Source of the DNA: Variovorax sp. N23
GTDB lineage: Bacteria > Pseudomonadota > Gammaproteobacteria > Burkholderiales > Burkholderiaceae_C
DNA: 64,000 bases
Reading direction: 5' to 3'
Assembly: GCF_025486315.1 (NCBI RefSeq)
Contig: NZ_JAOOPY010000007.1
Span: 124,001 to 188,000, forward strand
Below, in pieces: positions 19,167 through 28,486 of the stretch. The position numbers and the translations under genes were made by a program. Under the pieces are notes generated by a model. It was not told the DNA's origin and did no database searches. It saw nothing but the letters and a program-made list of their open reading frames with translations. How positions within the stretch are numbered: the stretch's first letter is position 1; every line of letters starts with the position of its first letter.

Positions 19167-20107
19167 GCACGCCGCTGTTGAGCCTGAAGAAGGCCATCAA
19201 GCACTACCCGACCCAAGCCGGCACGGTGCACGCGCTCGACGGTGTCGACCTCGAGGTCGGACGCGGCGAGACGCTGGGCCTGGTCGGTGAGAGCGGCTGC
19301 GGCAAATCGACCGTGGCACGCGTCGCGCTGCGCCTGACGCCGCTGACCGCGGGTCGGATCGACTTCGACGGTGAGGACGTGACGAAGCGCGAAGGCAAGG
19401 CCTTGCAGTCGGTGCGCAGCCGCCTGCAGATGGTGTTCCAGGACCCGTATGCCTCGCTCAATCCGCGCGTCAATGTCGGCCGTGCGCTGGAGGAGCCGCT
19501 GGTGGTGCAGCAGCGCGGCACCGCGGCCGAGCGGCGCGAGCACGTGGCCTGGGCGCTGGCGCGTGTCGGCCTGCGGCCCGAGATGGCCACGCGCTACCCG
19601 CACGAGTTCTCAGGCGGGCAGCGACAGCGCATCGGCATCGCGCGCGCGCTCATGCTGCGTCCGGAGCTGATCGTCTGCGACGAGGCCGTGTCCGCGCTCG
19701 ACGTGTCGGTGCGCGCGCAGGTGCTGAACCTGCTGCTCGGGCTGCGCGAGGAGTTCGGCGTGTCCTATCTCTTCATCTCGCACGACCTGTCGGTGGTGCG
19801 GCACATGTCCGACCGCATCGCTGTGATGTACGCCGGCCTGGTGGTCGAGCAGGGAACGCGTGATGCGGTGTGGCGCGCGCCGCTGCATCCCTACACCCGC
19901 GCCCTCATGTCCGCGATTCCACGCACGCAGCCGGGCGCGGTGCATCGCGCTCGCACTGTGCTCGCGGGCGACCTGCCTGATCCGCTGCAGCCGCCCGTGG
20001 GCTGCCGCTTTCATCCACGCTGCCCGCAGGCAGCAGACCGGTGCCGGCAGGAGGCGCCCGCGCTGCGGCCGGTCGCCTCGCAATGGGTCGCCTGCCACTT
20101 CGTCTGA
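19163..20107 (+). CDS. Peptide-type ABC transporter ATPase (DppF-like)
   Basis: A 314-residue partner ATPase: Walker [11 protein letters not shown]-loop [13 protein letters not shown], signature [16 protein letters not shown], Walker [13 protein letters not shown] (DEAVSALD is the normal DppF text) and switch ISHDLSVV. The C-terminal cysteine motif is [15 protein letters not shown]. It ends the importer operon. Only 1 bp separates its stop from the stop of the convergent TctC-type gene, so there is no room for a hairpin terminator between them. Confidence 0.95.
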
Positions 20108-20108
20108 C

Positions 20109-21095
20109 CTAATCCGCCTTGATGCCGCTGACCTTGACGATCTGCGCGTAGCGTTCGTACTCCGCTGCCACCTGGAGAGAAAAGGCGCGCTGCGTGTCGC
20201 CCGTGCTCTCGATGCCCTGCGCGGCGAGATCGGCGCGCACGGCCGGGCTGCGCACGATCGGCGTCACCGCCGCGCCGATCGCGTCGACGACCGCCTGTGG
20301 CGTCCGCGCCGGCGCGAAGAGGCCGAACCAGGTGCCGGATTTGAAGCCCGCGTAGCTGTCGGCCACGGTGGGTACGTCGGGCAGGAGCGGATGCCGCGCC
20401 TCACCGCCGACCGCCAGCGCGACCAATCGGCCGCTGCGGATGTGCGGTAGCGCGGGCCCGATGGCGATGAACATCACGTCGACCTGGCCGGCGATCACGT
20501 CCTGCATGCCCAGCGGGCCGCCGCGGTACGGGATGTGGGTGACATGGATCCCGGCCCGCTGCTTGAGCAACTCCATGCCGAACTGCTGCGGGCTGCCGTT
20601 GCCGGCAGATGCATAGTTGTACTGTCCCGGCTTGAGCTTCGCGGCACTGGTGAAGTCGCGCAGCGTCTTGAATCCGGTCCGTGGGTTGGCCACCAGGACG
20701 AAATCGATCTTTCCGAGCGACACGACAGGCACCAGGTCGGCACGCGCGTCGTAGGGCAGGCCAGGCAGCAGCTGGGGCAGGATCGTGATCGGGCCATCGG
20801 CGCCTACCAGCATGCTGTAGCCGTCCGCGGGCGCCTTCGCGAGCGCCTCCGCCGCGACGATGCCGCCGGCCCCCGCACGGTTGTCGATCACGACGGGCTG
20901 CTTCCACACATCGGACAGGCGCGGCCCGAGATAACGGGCCAAGACATCGGGCGCGCTGCCGGGCGTGTTGGCCACTGTGATGTGGACGGAGTGGGTCGGC
21001 CAGTTCGGGACCGGCGTCTGCGCCTGCACCGACGCGATGTGCACGGTGCTGCAGATCAGCACGAAAGCGGTTTGAAGGAATGTCGATAGACGCAT
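20109..21095 (-). CDS. Bug/TctC-family periplasmic binding protein
   Basis: A 328-residue tripartite-tricarboxylate receptor (Bug) protein. The signal peptide ends about SVQAQTPVPNWP, followed by VHITVANTPGSAPDVLARYLGPRLSD and VVIDNRAGAGGIVAAEALAKAPADGYS, both family signatures. Bug proteins are greatly expanded in Burkholderiales, often without TctA/TctB partners, as here. The ligand is unknown, usually a carboxylate. It lies 13 bp after the methyltransferase gene and is probably co-transcribed with it. Confidence 0.93.
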   Translation of the reverse strand: MRLSTFLQTAFVLICSTVHIASVQAQTPVPNWPTHSVHITVANTPGSAPDVLARYLGPRLSDVWKQPVVIDNRAGAGGIVAAEALAKAPADGYSMLVGADGPITILPQLLPGLPYDARADLVPVVSLGKIDFVLVANPRTGFKTLRDFTSAAKLKPGQYNYASAGNGSPQQFGMELLKQRAGIHVTHIPYRGGPLGMQDVIAGQVDVMFIAIGPALPHIRSGRLVALAVGGEARHPLLPDVPTVADSYAGFKSGTWFGLFAPARTPQAVVDAIGAAVTPIVRSPAVRADLAAQGIESTGDTQRAFSLQVAAEYERYAQIVKVSGIKAD

Positions 21096-21108
21096 GAGGT
21101 CTTCCGGT

Positions 21109-22017
21109 TCAACGCGTGGCGCGCGATGGCGCAGCGGCCGACAGGGGCTTCACGAAGCGCAGTGTCATGCGGTCCGACTCGCCGATCGCCACGTACTTCG
21201 CCCGGTCAACCTCGCCACCTCGCAACGTGGGCGGCAGCGCCCACACGCCTTGCGCATGGTCGTGCGTGTCGCGCGGGTTGGCATTGACCTCGCTGGCGGC
21301 CTGGAACACGAAGCCGGCGGCGCGGGCGCGTTCGACGACGAAGTCCTGCGGAACGTAGCCGCTGTCGATCACGCGTGCCAGCGAGGTGCCGGGCGGCGCG
21401 CGGTGCTCCTCCACGCCCAGCACACCCCCGGGCTTGAGCACGTCGAAGAAGGCGCGCAGCGTCTCGTCGAAGTGCCCGTCGGCGATCCAGTTGTGGATGT
21501 TGCGGAAGGTGAGCACGGCGTCCGCACCACCCGGTGGATGAATGTCGGTGAAGTGCGTGACTGGCAAGGTGCCGAGCACCACGCGCCTGTAGGTCACCGG
21601 GTCGGCTGCGAGTTTGGCGCGGAATGCGGCGCGGGCGCGGCGCTGCTCGCTCGTACCGTCGGCGGGATAGTGCGCTGCGTACAGCCGGCCGTGCGGATTC
21701 AGGAAGGGCGCGAGGATCTCGGTGTACCAGCCGCCGCCGGGCGCGATTTCGATCACCTGCCAGTCGGGGCGCAGGCCGAAGAACTCCAGCGTCTCGAAGG
21801 GATGGCGTGCACCGTCGCGTGCGCGGTTGGCCGCGCTGCGTTGCGGCCCATCGACCGCGGCGTGCAAGGCCGCGGCGGACGCCGCGGTCGGTCGGTCGAC
21901 GGCAGCCGCGGCTCCTGCCAATGGCAGCAGGGCCAGCGTCGCGAGGATCCTTCGGCGAATGCTGGAGCGCTCGGTGGACGCATCGGTGGGGTCGAGCGGG
22001 GTGGTGCGGTCGTTCAT
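21109..22017 (-). CDS. Exported class I SAM-dependent methyltransferase-like protein
   Basis: A 302-residue protein with a hydrophobic leader (RRRILATLALLPLAGAAAA, about 23-41), then a Rossmann methyltransferase domain with the SAM loop VIEIAPGGGWYTEILAPFL and LKPGGVLGVEEHRAPPG. Proteins of this kind (predicted periplasmic methyltransferases) are common in proteobacteria, but their substrate is unknown. An N-terminal leader on a SAM enzyme is odd, because SAM is cytoplasmic. An ATG at 22038 would add seven residues; 22017 is preferred because GGAA lies just upstream. Confidence 0.82.
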   Translation of the reverse strand: MNDRTTPLDPTDASTERSSIRRRILATLALLPLAGAAAAVDRPTAASAAALHAAVDGPQRSAANRARDGARHPFETLEFFGLRPDWQVIEIAPGGGWYTEILAPFLNPHGRLYAAHYPADGTSEQRRARAAFRAKLAADPVTYRRVVLGTLPVTHFTDIHPPGGADAVLTFRNIHNWIADGHFDETLRAFFDVLKPGGVLGVEEHRAPPGTSLARVIDSGYVPQDFVVERARAAGFVFQAASEVNANPRDTHDHAQGVWALPPTLRGGEVDRAKYVAIGESDRMTLRFVKPLSAAAPSRATR

Positions 22018-22215
22018 CGGGTTTCCGGTGTTTGGCATGACGGGCTGGTGCGCGGTTGTGAGGATGGCATATCGCGGCGCGCCTTGCAGGGGTGCGGACC
22101 AACGCAGACCGAATCTCGAAACTCGGAATCCGTCTTTGGCAGCCGGAGGCCCCGTCCCCACAATGGGGCTACGACAGGCGGCGTTCTGCCACCGATCGAA
22201 CCATCCTGTTCCTCC

Positions 22216-22995
22216 ATGAGCGAATCGTCCTTGTCCCTGTCCTCCCGCGCACCGGTGGCGTGGATCGCCGGCGTGGGTGCGGCTGCCGGCCTCGGCGCTG
22301 CGCTGGCGCGGCGCTTCGCCGAAGGCGGCTACACCGTGGCCCTGACGGGTCGAACGCCGCAGCAGCTGGAAGCCGTGAGCGCGGCCATCCACGAAGCCGG
22401 CGGCCGCGCGCATGCGTTTGTTGGCGACGTGGCGAGCGAGGCCCAGGTCCAGGGCATCGGCCAGCGCGTGCGCGCGCTGGGCCCGCTGTCGGTGGCAGTG
22501 TTCAACGCGGCCAGTGCGGTGCGTGCCCCCACGCTCGAAATCACGGCCGAGCAGTTCACCCAGGCCTGGCGCACGACCACGCTGGGCGGGTTCCTTTTTG
22601 CCCGAGACGCGGTGCAGGCGCTGCTGGCCAACGGCGTCAGCGCGCAGTCGCCGCAGGGGCGCGGCAGCCTGCTCTTCACCGGCGCCACTGCGGCCCTGCG
22701 GGGCAAGCCGCCGTTCGCGGCCTTCGCGGCGGCCAAGGCTGGGCTGCGGTCGCTCAGTCAGAGCCTGGCCCGAGAGTTCGGGCCGCAGGGCGTGCATGTG
22801 GCCCACGTCGTGATCGACGGTGGCATCGACGGCGAACGTCTGCGCGCCGGTGCACCGCAACGTGTCGAGCAGGCCGGTGAGGACGGGCTGCTCCAGCTCG
22901 AAGCCATCGCCGAAACCTACTGGCAACTGCATGCGCAGCACCGCAGCGCGTGGACCCAGGAGATCGATCTGCGTCCCTTCAAGGAACCGTTTTGA
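22216..22995 (+). CDS. Short-chain dehydrogenase/reductase with Tyr-to-Phe change at the catalytic site
   Basis: A 259-residue SDR. The cofactor loop is GVGAAAGLGAALARRFAEGG (variant of TGxxxGxG), followed by TGRTPQQL, whose basic residue suggests NADPH. The catalytic YxxxK element reads FAAFAAAKAGLRSL, so the Tyr is Phe while the Lys is kept. Similar FxxxK SDRs exist, and their activity is uncertain. It is transcribed away from the methyltransferase gene and is followed 10 bp later by a CmcJ/NvfI-like gene. Confidence 0.87.
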   Translation: MSESSLSLSSRAPVAWIAGVGAAAGLGAALARRFAEGGYTVALTGRTPQQLEAVSAAIHEAGGRAHAFVGDVASEAQVQGIGQRVRALGPLSVAVFNAASAVRAPTLEITAEQFTQAWRTTTLGGFLFARDAVQALLANGVSAQSPQGRGSLLFTGATAALRGKPPFAAFAAAKAGLRSLSQSLAREFGPQGVHVAHVVIDGGIDGERLRAGAPQRVEQAGEDGLLQLEAIAETYWQLHAQHRSAWTQEIDLRPFKEPF

Positions 22996-23005
22996 GGACA
23001 TCCCG

Positions 23006-23881
23006 ATGAGTGCCGTCTTGAACCGCTGGCCCGGTGCCGTGACCTTGCCGAGCGTGCAGGCCGAACTCAACTACCTTCGGCCCGGTGAACCGGGAGAGGG
23101 CCGGCCTGTGAGCTACACCTTCGAGCCGCCGCCGGGCGTGCCATGGACGACGGGTGAACTCGCGCCCACGCGCTTGTCGATCCACGACGGCCGCCCGCTC
23201 GCCGCCCTGGGCGAGTTCTCGCTGGATGGCAGCGGCTTCGCCTATCGCGGGCACCGCAGTGTGGTCAGGGATTTCTCGGACGACGCTGCGATCCGCTCCG
23301 TGTACTACGCCGAGTCCGAACAATTGCTGCGCGACGTGACCGGCGCCAAGAAAGTCGTGGTGTTCGACCACACGCTGCGCGACAGCGCGCTGGGCTCGCG
23401 GGCCACTTCAGCGCTGCGTGAGCCGGTGCGCCGCGTGCACAACGACCAGACCTTCGTCTCCGGGCCGCGGCGCGTGCGGGACCACCTGCCGCCGGACGAG
23501 GCCGAGGAACGGCTCACCAACCGTTTCGCCATCATCAACCTGTGGCGGCCACTGGCCACGGTCGAGCAATGGCCGCTGGCGCTGTGCGACGCACGCACCA
23601 TCGCGCCCGGCGATCTGGTGCCAAGCGATCTGGTCTACCGCGACAAGGTGGGCGAGACCTATGGCTTTCTGCACAACCCCGGCCATCGCTGGTACTGGTT
23701 CCCAAGGCTGCGGCCCGACGAGGTGCTGCTCCTGAAGATCTACGACTCGCGCGAGGACGGCACCGCGCGCCTGACTGCGCATACCGCGTTCGAACAGCCG
23801 GGTCAGTCGCCCGACGCGGCGCCGCGCCGCAGCATCGAACTGCGCGCGCTGGTGTTCTGGCCGGCCGATCGCCGCCACTGA
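23006..23881 (+). CDS. CmcJ/NvfI-family oxygenase-like protein
   Basis: A 291-residue protein of the CmcJ/NvfI (AsaB-like) family, related to fungal and actinobacterial secondary-metabolite enzymes, some of which are Fe/2-oxoglutarate oxygenases. Diagnostic text: VVVFDHTLRDS, PVRRVHNDQT, NRFAIINLWRPLATVEQWPL, LCDARTIAPGDLVP, GFLHNPGHRWYWFPRLRPDE and LLLKIYDSRED. The HND and the later His are the expected metal ligands. ATG at 23006 follows GAGGA with good spacing. Together with the SDR it forms a two-gene unit; its substrate here is unknown. Confidence 0.8.
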   Translation: MSAVLNRWPGAVTLPSVQAELNYLRPGEPGEGRPVSYTFEPPPGVPWTTGELAPTRLSIHDGRPLAALGEFSLDGSGFAYRGHRSVVRDFSDDAAIRSVYYAESEQLLRDVTGAKKVVVFDHTLRDSALGSRATSALREPVRRVHNDQTFVSGPRRVRDHLPPDEAEERLTNRFAIINLWRPLATVEQWPLALCDARTIAPGDLVPSDLVYRDKVGETYGFLHNPGHRWYWFPRLRPDEVLLLKIYDSREDGTARLTAHTAFEQPGQSPDAAPRRSIELRALVFWPADRRH

Positions 23882-23918
23882 ACCGTGACGACACGGCATG
23901 GACGTCAACCGCCGAGTC

Positions 23919-23938
23919 CGCATATGCATAGCTGAAAT
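23919..23938 (+). promoter_or_regulatory. Candidate activator site upstream of the ssuD-like gene
   Basis: The sequence CGCATATGCATAGCTGAAAT lies about 80 bp before the ssuD-like start. Apart from a two-base change and one extra A it matches the site before the amino-acid importer (minus strand 10120-10102). No good -10 is seen at the expected distance, so it may need an activator. Confidence 0.4.
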
Positions 23939-24019
23939 GCTTCTAGGCCGAGGCGTGCGAAGGGCCATGCAAGGCGGCACAGTCGTGTGTCTTGCAAACT
24001 CCGACAGCGCGAGGCCCTC

Positions 24020-25162
24020 TTGAAGATCTTTTGGTTCCTTCCGACCCATGGCGACAGCCGGTACCTGGGCACCGCCCATGGCGCACGCAGCGTGAGCCAC
24101 CGCTACCTGCGACAGGTGGCGCAGGCTGCGGACGAACTCGGTTACGAAGGTGTGTTGATCCCGACGGGGCGTTCGTGCGAAGACTCCTGGGTCGTCGCGT
24201 CCTCTCTGGCGCCCTTCACGGAGCGCCTGAAATTTCTGGTCGCCATCCGCCCCGGCATCATCTCGCCCACCGTGTCAGCGCGCCAGGCCGCGACGCTGGA
24301 CCGCTTCTCCGACGGCCGCTTGCTGATCAACGTCGTGACCGGTGGTGACCCGGACGAACAACATGGCGACGGCAGCTTCCTCACGCACGCGGAGCGCTAC
24401 GAGGTCACCGACGAATTCCTCCGCATCTGGCGCGGCGTGGCGGCGGGCGAGACGGTCAACTTCAGTGGCAAGCACCTTCGGGTCGAGAACGCGAAGACGC
24501 TCTATCCGCCGGTCCAGAAGCCCTATCCGCCGCTGTGGTTCGGTGGGTCGTCCGATGCCGCCATCGAACTCGCGGGCGAGCAGGTGGACGTCTATCTGAC
24601 CTGGGGCGAACCCCCGGCTGCCGTGGCCGAAAAAATCGCCAAGGCGCGCGCCGCGGCGGCAAAACACGGACGCACGCTGCGCTTCGGCATCCGCCTGCAC
24701 GTGATCGTGCGCGAGACCTCCGAAGCGGCATGGCGCGCGGCGGACGAACTGATCTCGTACGTCACCGACGAAACAGTCGCTGCCGCCCAGAAGGCATTCT
24801 CGCGATTCGACTCCGTCGGCCAGCAGCGCATGGCCGCCTTGCATGGCGGGCGGCGCGACCAGCTCGAGGTGTCGCCCAACCTCTGGGCCGGCGTCGGCCT
24901 GGTGCGCGGCGGGGCGGGCACGGCGCTGGTGGGCGATCCGCACGAGGTCGCGGCGCGCATTCGGGAATACGCCGAGCTGGGCATCGAGACCTTCATCTTC
25001 TCCGGCTACCCGCATCTGGAAGAAGCGTACCGGCTGGCCGAACTGGTGTTTCCGCTGCTGCCGCTCGATCTGCTGCGGCCGCCGGGCCAAGCCAACCTCA
25101 CCGGGCCATTCGGCGAGGTCATCGCCAACGACATCGTTCCGCCGCCCCGCACACCGGCCTGA
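24020..25162 (+). CDS. ssuD: FMNH2-dependent alkanesulfonate monooxygenase (SsuD-like)
   Basis: A 380-residue flavin-dependent luciferase-like monooxygenase, matching SsuD (381 residues) in length. It begins [16 protein letters not shown] and carries the SsuD block [17 protein letters not shown], then [13 protein letters not shown] and [13 protein letters not shown]. SsuD releases sulfite and an aldehyde from an alkanesulfonate using FMNH2 and O2 in the cytoplasm. I use a TTG start at 24020: GAGG lies five bases upstream and the protein then starts exactly where SsuD does. The FMN reductase gene follows 75 bp downstream and would supply FMNH2. Confidence 0.92.
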   Translation: MKIFWFLPTHGDSRYLGTAHGARSVSHRYLRQVAQAADELGYEGVLIPTGRSCEDSWVVASSLAPFTERLKFLVAIRPGIISPTVSARQAATLDRFSDGRLLINVVTGGDPDEQHGDGSFLTHAERYEVTDEFLRIWRGVAAGETVNFSGKHLRVENAKTLYPPVQKPYPPLWFGGSSDAAIELAGEQVDVYLTWGEPPAAVAEKIAKARAAAAKHGRTLRFGIRLHVIVRETSEAAWRAADELISYVTDETVAAAQKAFSRFDSVGQQRMAALHGGRRDQLEVSPNLWAGVGLVRGGAGTALVGDPHEVAARIREYAELGIETFIFSGYPHLEEAYRLAELVFPLLPLDLLRPPGQANLTGPFGEVIANDIVPPPRTPA

Positions 25163-25237
25163 GCGTTTCTTCGTCCGTTTCATTCACCTGCGCGCCGTGC
25201 TTCCTGCGGCGCCATCGACCTTCACTTTCCGCTCCAT

Positions 25238-25819
25238 ATGGCCCACAAACTCAAGATCGTCGCCGTCTCCGGCGGCTTGCAACGCCCATCCCGCACCCTT
25301 GCACTGGTCGAGCAGCTGCTCGAAGGTCTCGCCGCTGCCGGGCCCGTTGCGCAGACACGTCTGATCGAACTTGGCGAGATCGTGCCGAAGTTCGGCAACG
25401 TGCTGCAACGCGCGCAACTGCCGCCAGAGGTCGAATCGATCCTGCGCGACATCGAGACGGCCGACCTGCTGCTGGTGGCCAGCCCGATCTACCGCGGCTC
25501 CTACACCGGCCTGTTCAAGCACCTGTTCGACTTCGTGCACCACGAGTCGTTGATCGACGTGCCGGTGCTGCTGGCAGCGACCGGCGGCAGCGACCGCCAT
25601 GCCTTGGCGATCGACCACCAACTGCGCCCGCTGTTCAGCTTCTTCCAGGCCCACACGCTCCCGATCGGCGTGTATGCGACCGACAAGGAGTTCGACAACT
25701 ACCGCGTCAGCAACGACGCGTTGCGCGCCCGCATCGCGCTGGCGGTGGAACGTGCGGTGCCGGTGCTGCGCCAGCGCGCCGAGCGACCGCTCACGGTGCC
25801 GACGCTGGCGCTCGTCTAA
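25238..25819 (+). CDS. NAD(P)H-dependent FMN reductase (SsuE/MsuE-like)
   Basis: A 193-residue flavodoxin-like reductase. The flavin phosphate loop is VSGGLQRPSRTLALVEQL, and LLLVASPIYRGSYTGLFKHLFDFV is the family's second FMN-binding stretch. It should reduce FMN for the SsuD-, SfnB- and DszA-type enzymes nearby. Length and order (monooxygenase, then reductase) match msu/ssu operons. Confidence 0.92.
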   Translation: MAHKLKIVAVSGGLQRPSRTLALVEQLLEGLAAAGPVAQTRLIELGEIVPKFGNVLQRAQLPPEVESILRDIETADLLLVASPIYRGSYTGLFKHLFDFVHHESLIDVPVLLAATGGSDRHALAIDHQLRPLFSFFQAHTLPIGVYATDKEFDNYRVSNDALRARIALAVERAVPVLRQRAERPLTVPTLALV

Positions 25820-25832
25820 GGACGTCATGTGA

Positions 25833-25940
25833 GGATCCAGGCGCGCGGCCTGGGCCCTCAACCTGCTCAGCGATGCACTACACGCCGCGCTCGACCCGCG
25901 CCTGCGCCGTTCGACGCGCACTGAGCCGGTGGTGCTGTGA
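25833..25940 (+). pseudogene. Remnant: C-terminal tail of a DppC-like ABC permease
   Basis: An open stretch of 35 codons reads GSRRAAWALNLLSDALHAAL, then DPRLRRST, and ends TGA at 25940. This is the standard C-terminus of a DppC-type permease (compare [18 protein letters not shown] in the intact gene ending at 18142). No start, membrane segments or coupling loop remain. It sits in the gap between the FMN reductase and the first SfnB-like gene, so a peptide-type transporter probably once preceded the SfnB genes and was deleted. Confidence 0.7.
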
Positions 25941-25961
25941 CCACTCTTCTTCGAGTACTCC

Positions 25962-27209
25962 ATGCCCCCATCTCCTGAGACACCCACGCCCGCCACCCGG
26001 TTGCCGAGCCGCCCCGACCCGAGCCGCGTACACCGCATCGCGAACGACGCCGAGGCCCTGGAAGCGGCGCATCGGCTCGCCGCCGAGTTCGCGCCTGGTG
26101 CCTCGCAACGCGACCGAGAACGCCTGCTGCCTTGGGACGAACTCGACCGTTGGTCCGAGAGCGGACTCGGCGGCATCACCGTGCCGCGCAACCATGGCGG
26201 CGCCGACGTGTCCTTTGCCACCCTGGCCGAGGTGTTCGTGATCCTGTGCGCGGCCGATCCGGCGCTCGGCCAGATCCCGCAGAACCACTTCGGCGTGCTG
26301 GGCGTGTTGCGCGAGATCGGGAGCGACGAGCAGAAGCGCCGTTTCTACGCCGAGGTGCTGGCGGGCGGCCGTCTCGGCAACGCCGGACCGGAACGCACGT
26401 CGAAGACCATCCTGCAGGGCGCGACGCGGCTGCAGCGCACCGCCGATGGCCTGCGCCTGAGCGGTCATCGCTTCTATTCCACCGGCGCACTGTTCGCGCA
26501 CCGCATCCCCGCGCGCGCGCTCGACGACGAGGGCCGCGCCGTGCAGGTCTGGGTGCCGCGCGATGCGCCGGGGCTCACGGTGATCGACGACTGGTCCTCG
26601 TTCGGCCAGCGCACCACGGCCAGCGGCAGCGTGGTGTTCGAGCAGGTGGCAATCGACGAAGCCGACGTGCTGCCGATCTGGCAACTGGGCGACCGGCCTG
26701 GCCTGTTCGGTCCCAACTCGCAGATTGTGCAGGCGGCCATCGACCAGGGCATCGCCCAGGCGGCTGTGGCCGATGCCATCGGTGTCGTGCGCGAGCGCGC
26801 GCGGCCCTGGATCGATTCGGGTCTGGCGCATGCCCACGACGACCCGTACCTCATTGCCGACGTCGGCCGACTGCAGATCGACCTGCATGCCGCCCACGAG
26901 GTGCTGCTGGAGACCGGCCGCATCTTCGATGCCATCGCCGCGTTGCCCGTCGTCACGGCCGAGGACAGCGCCCGCGCCTCGGTCGCCGTGGCGGAGGCCA
27001 AGGTGCTGACCACCCGCATCGCGCTGGAAGCCAGCGAGAAGCTGTTTGAGCTGGTCGGCTCGTCGGCCACCCGTGCGCAGCACAACCTGGACCGCCACTG
27101 GCGCAACGCACGCACCCACACGCTGCACGACCCGGTGCGCTGGAAGACGCATCTGATCGGCAACCACCTGCTCAACGGTGTTCTGCCGCCGCGCCACTCA
27201 TGGAACTAA
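25962..27209 (+). CDS. SfnB-family sulfur-acquisition flavoprotein
   Basis: A 415-residue acyl-CoA-dehydrogenase-fold protein of the SfnB group, which includes DszC-like FMNH2 monooxygenases induced by sulfate limitation. Landmarks are HRLAAEFAPGASQRDRERLLP, GGITVPRNHGGADV, LGQIPQNHFGVL, RFYSTGALFAHRIPA, and the C-terminal NLDRHWRNARTHTLHDPVRW. It is followed 4 bp later by a close paralogue. The substrate may be a sulfone or sulfoxide; the exact reaction is not established for most SfnB proteins. Confidence 0.9.
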   Translation: MPPSPETPTPATRLPSRPDPSRVHRIANDAEALEAAHRLAAEFAPGASQRDRERLLPWDELDRWSESGLGGITVPRNHGGADVSFATLAEVFVILCAADPALGQIPQNHFGVLGVLREIGSDEQKRRFYAEVLAGGRLGNAGPERTSKTILQGATRLQRTADGLRLSGHRFYSTGALFAHRIPARALDDEGRAVQVWVPRDAPGLTVIDDWSSFGQRTTASGSVVFEQVAIDEADVLPIWQLGDRPGLFGPNSQIVQAAIDQGIAQAAVADAIGVVRERARPWIDSGLAHAHDDPYLIADVGRLQIDLHAAHEVLLETGRIFDAIAALPVVTAEDSARASVAVAEAKVLTTRIALEASEKLFELVGSSATRAQHNLDRHWRNARTHTLHDPVRWKTHLIGNHLLNGVLPPRHSWN

Positions 27210-27213
27210 TCGC

Positions 27214-28449
27214 ATGCCTGCGCTGACACCCCGGGCAACAGCACCGGCTCTCGCCCCCTCGGTTCGACCCGCAACCATCCGCGACGACGCGCATGCCATC
27301 GAGGTGGCACGTGTGCTAGCCCGCGAATTCGCACCGGGCGCCGCGGCGCGCGACCGCGACCGGCTCCTGCCCTCGGCCGAGCTCGACGCCTTCGTCGCCA
27401 GCGGCCTGTGGGCCATCACCGTGCCGCGCGCCTTCGGTGGCGCTGGCGTGTCGAACGGCACGCTGGCCGAGGTGGTCGCCATCATCTCGGGGGCAGACGG
27501 GTCGCTCGGCCAGATTCCGCAGAACCATTTCTATGCGCTCGAGGTCCTGCGCGTGGGCGGCACCGAGGCGCAGCAGCGCTTCTTCTACGGCCGCGTGCTG
27601 TCCGGCGAGCGCTTCGGCAATGCGCTGGCCGAGATCGGTCACAAGGATTTCAAGCGCCGCACGCGGCTCGTGCCCGAGGGCGACGACTTCCGTGTCGACG
27701 GCCGCAAGTTCTATTGCACCGGCGCGCTGTATGCGCACTGGATTCCCACGCTGGTGGTCGCCCTCGAGAGCGGGCGCGAGGTCACCTACCTCGCCTTCGT
27801 GCCGCGCGACGCCGAGGGCGTGCAGATCACCGACGACTGGGACGGCTTCGGCCAGCGGGTGACCGGCAGCGGCTCGGTGACCTTCGACAACGTCCACGTC
27901 AAGGCCGACTGGGTGGTGCCCTTCCTCGCGTCCTTCGAGCGGCCGACGACCATCGGCCCGTTCGCGCAGATCCTGCATGCGGCGATCGATCTGGGCATCG
28001 GCCGCGGTGCGATGCAGGCGACCTTGCCCTTCGTGCGCGAACGCTCGCGCCCCTGGATCGACGCCCAGGTCGAACGTGCCAGCGACGATCCGCTGCTGAT
28101 ACAGCAGGTCGGCGACATCGCCGTGCGCCTGCGCGCGGCCGAGGCGCTGGTGCGACGTGCCGGCCGCATCGTCGATGCCGCGCAGCAGGATCCCACCGAG
28201 CGCAGCGTCGCTGCGGCCTCCATCGCCGTGGCCGAAGCGCGCGCCCTCACCACCACCGCGTCGCTGGATGCCGGCACGCGGCTGTTCGAACTCGCCGGCA
28301 CCGGCGCCACGCTCGACGGCCTGGGCCTGGACCGCTTCTGGCGCAACGCGCGCACCCACACGCTGCACGACCCGGTGCGCTGGAAGTACCACGCCGTGGG
28401 CAACTACTACCTCAACGACCGCCTGCCGCCCCGGCACGGCGCGTTGTGA
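27214..28449 (+). CDS. SfnB-family sulfur-acquisition flavoprotein (paralogue)
   Basis: A 411-residue paralogue of the preceding gene product with the same landmarks: VLAREFAPGAAARDRDRLLP, AITVPRAFGGAGV, LGQIPQNHFYALEVL, FYCTGALYAHWIP, and GLDRFWRNARTHTLHDPVRW near the end. The ATG at 27214 is used because an upstream in-frame ATG overlaps the previous gene. The two proteins could form a heteromer or act on different substrates. An SsuA-like binding protein follows 37 bp downstream. Confidence 0.9.
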   Translation: MPALTPRATAPALAPSVRPATIRDDAHAIEVARVLAREFAPGAAARDRDRLLPSAELDAFVASGLWAITVPRAFGGAGVSNGTLAEVVAIISGADGSLGQIPQNHFYALEVLRVGGTEAQQRFFYGRVLSGERFGNALAEIGHKDFKRRTRLVPEGDDFRVDGRKFYCTGALYAHWIPTLVVALESGREVTYLAFVPRDAEGVQITDDWDGFGQRVTGSGSVTFDNVHVKADWVVPFLASFERPTTIGPFAQILHAAIDLGIGRGAMQATLPFVRERSRPWIDAQVERASDDPLLIQQVGDIAVRLRAAEALVRRAGRIVDAAQQDPTERSVAAASIAVAEARALTTTASLDAGTRLFELAGTGATLDGLGLDRFWRNARTHTLHDPVRWKYHAVGNYYLNDRLPPRHGAL

Positions 28450-28486
28450 ATCTCCGCATCTCTTGTCATCACCTGGAAACCATCCC

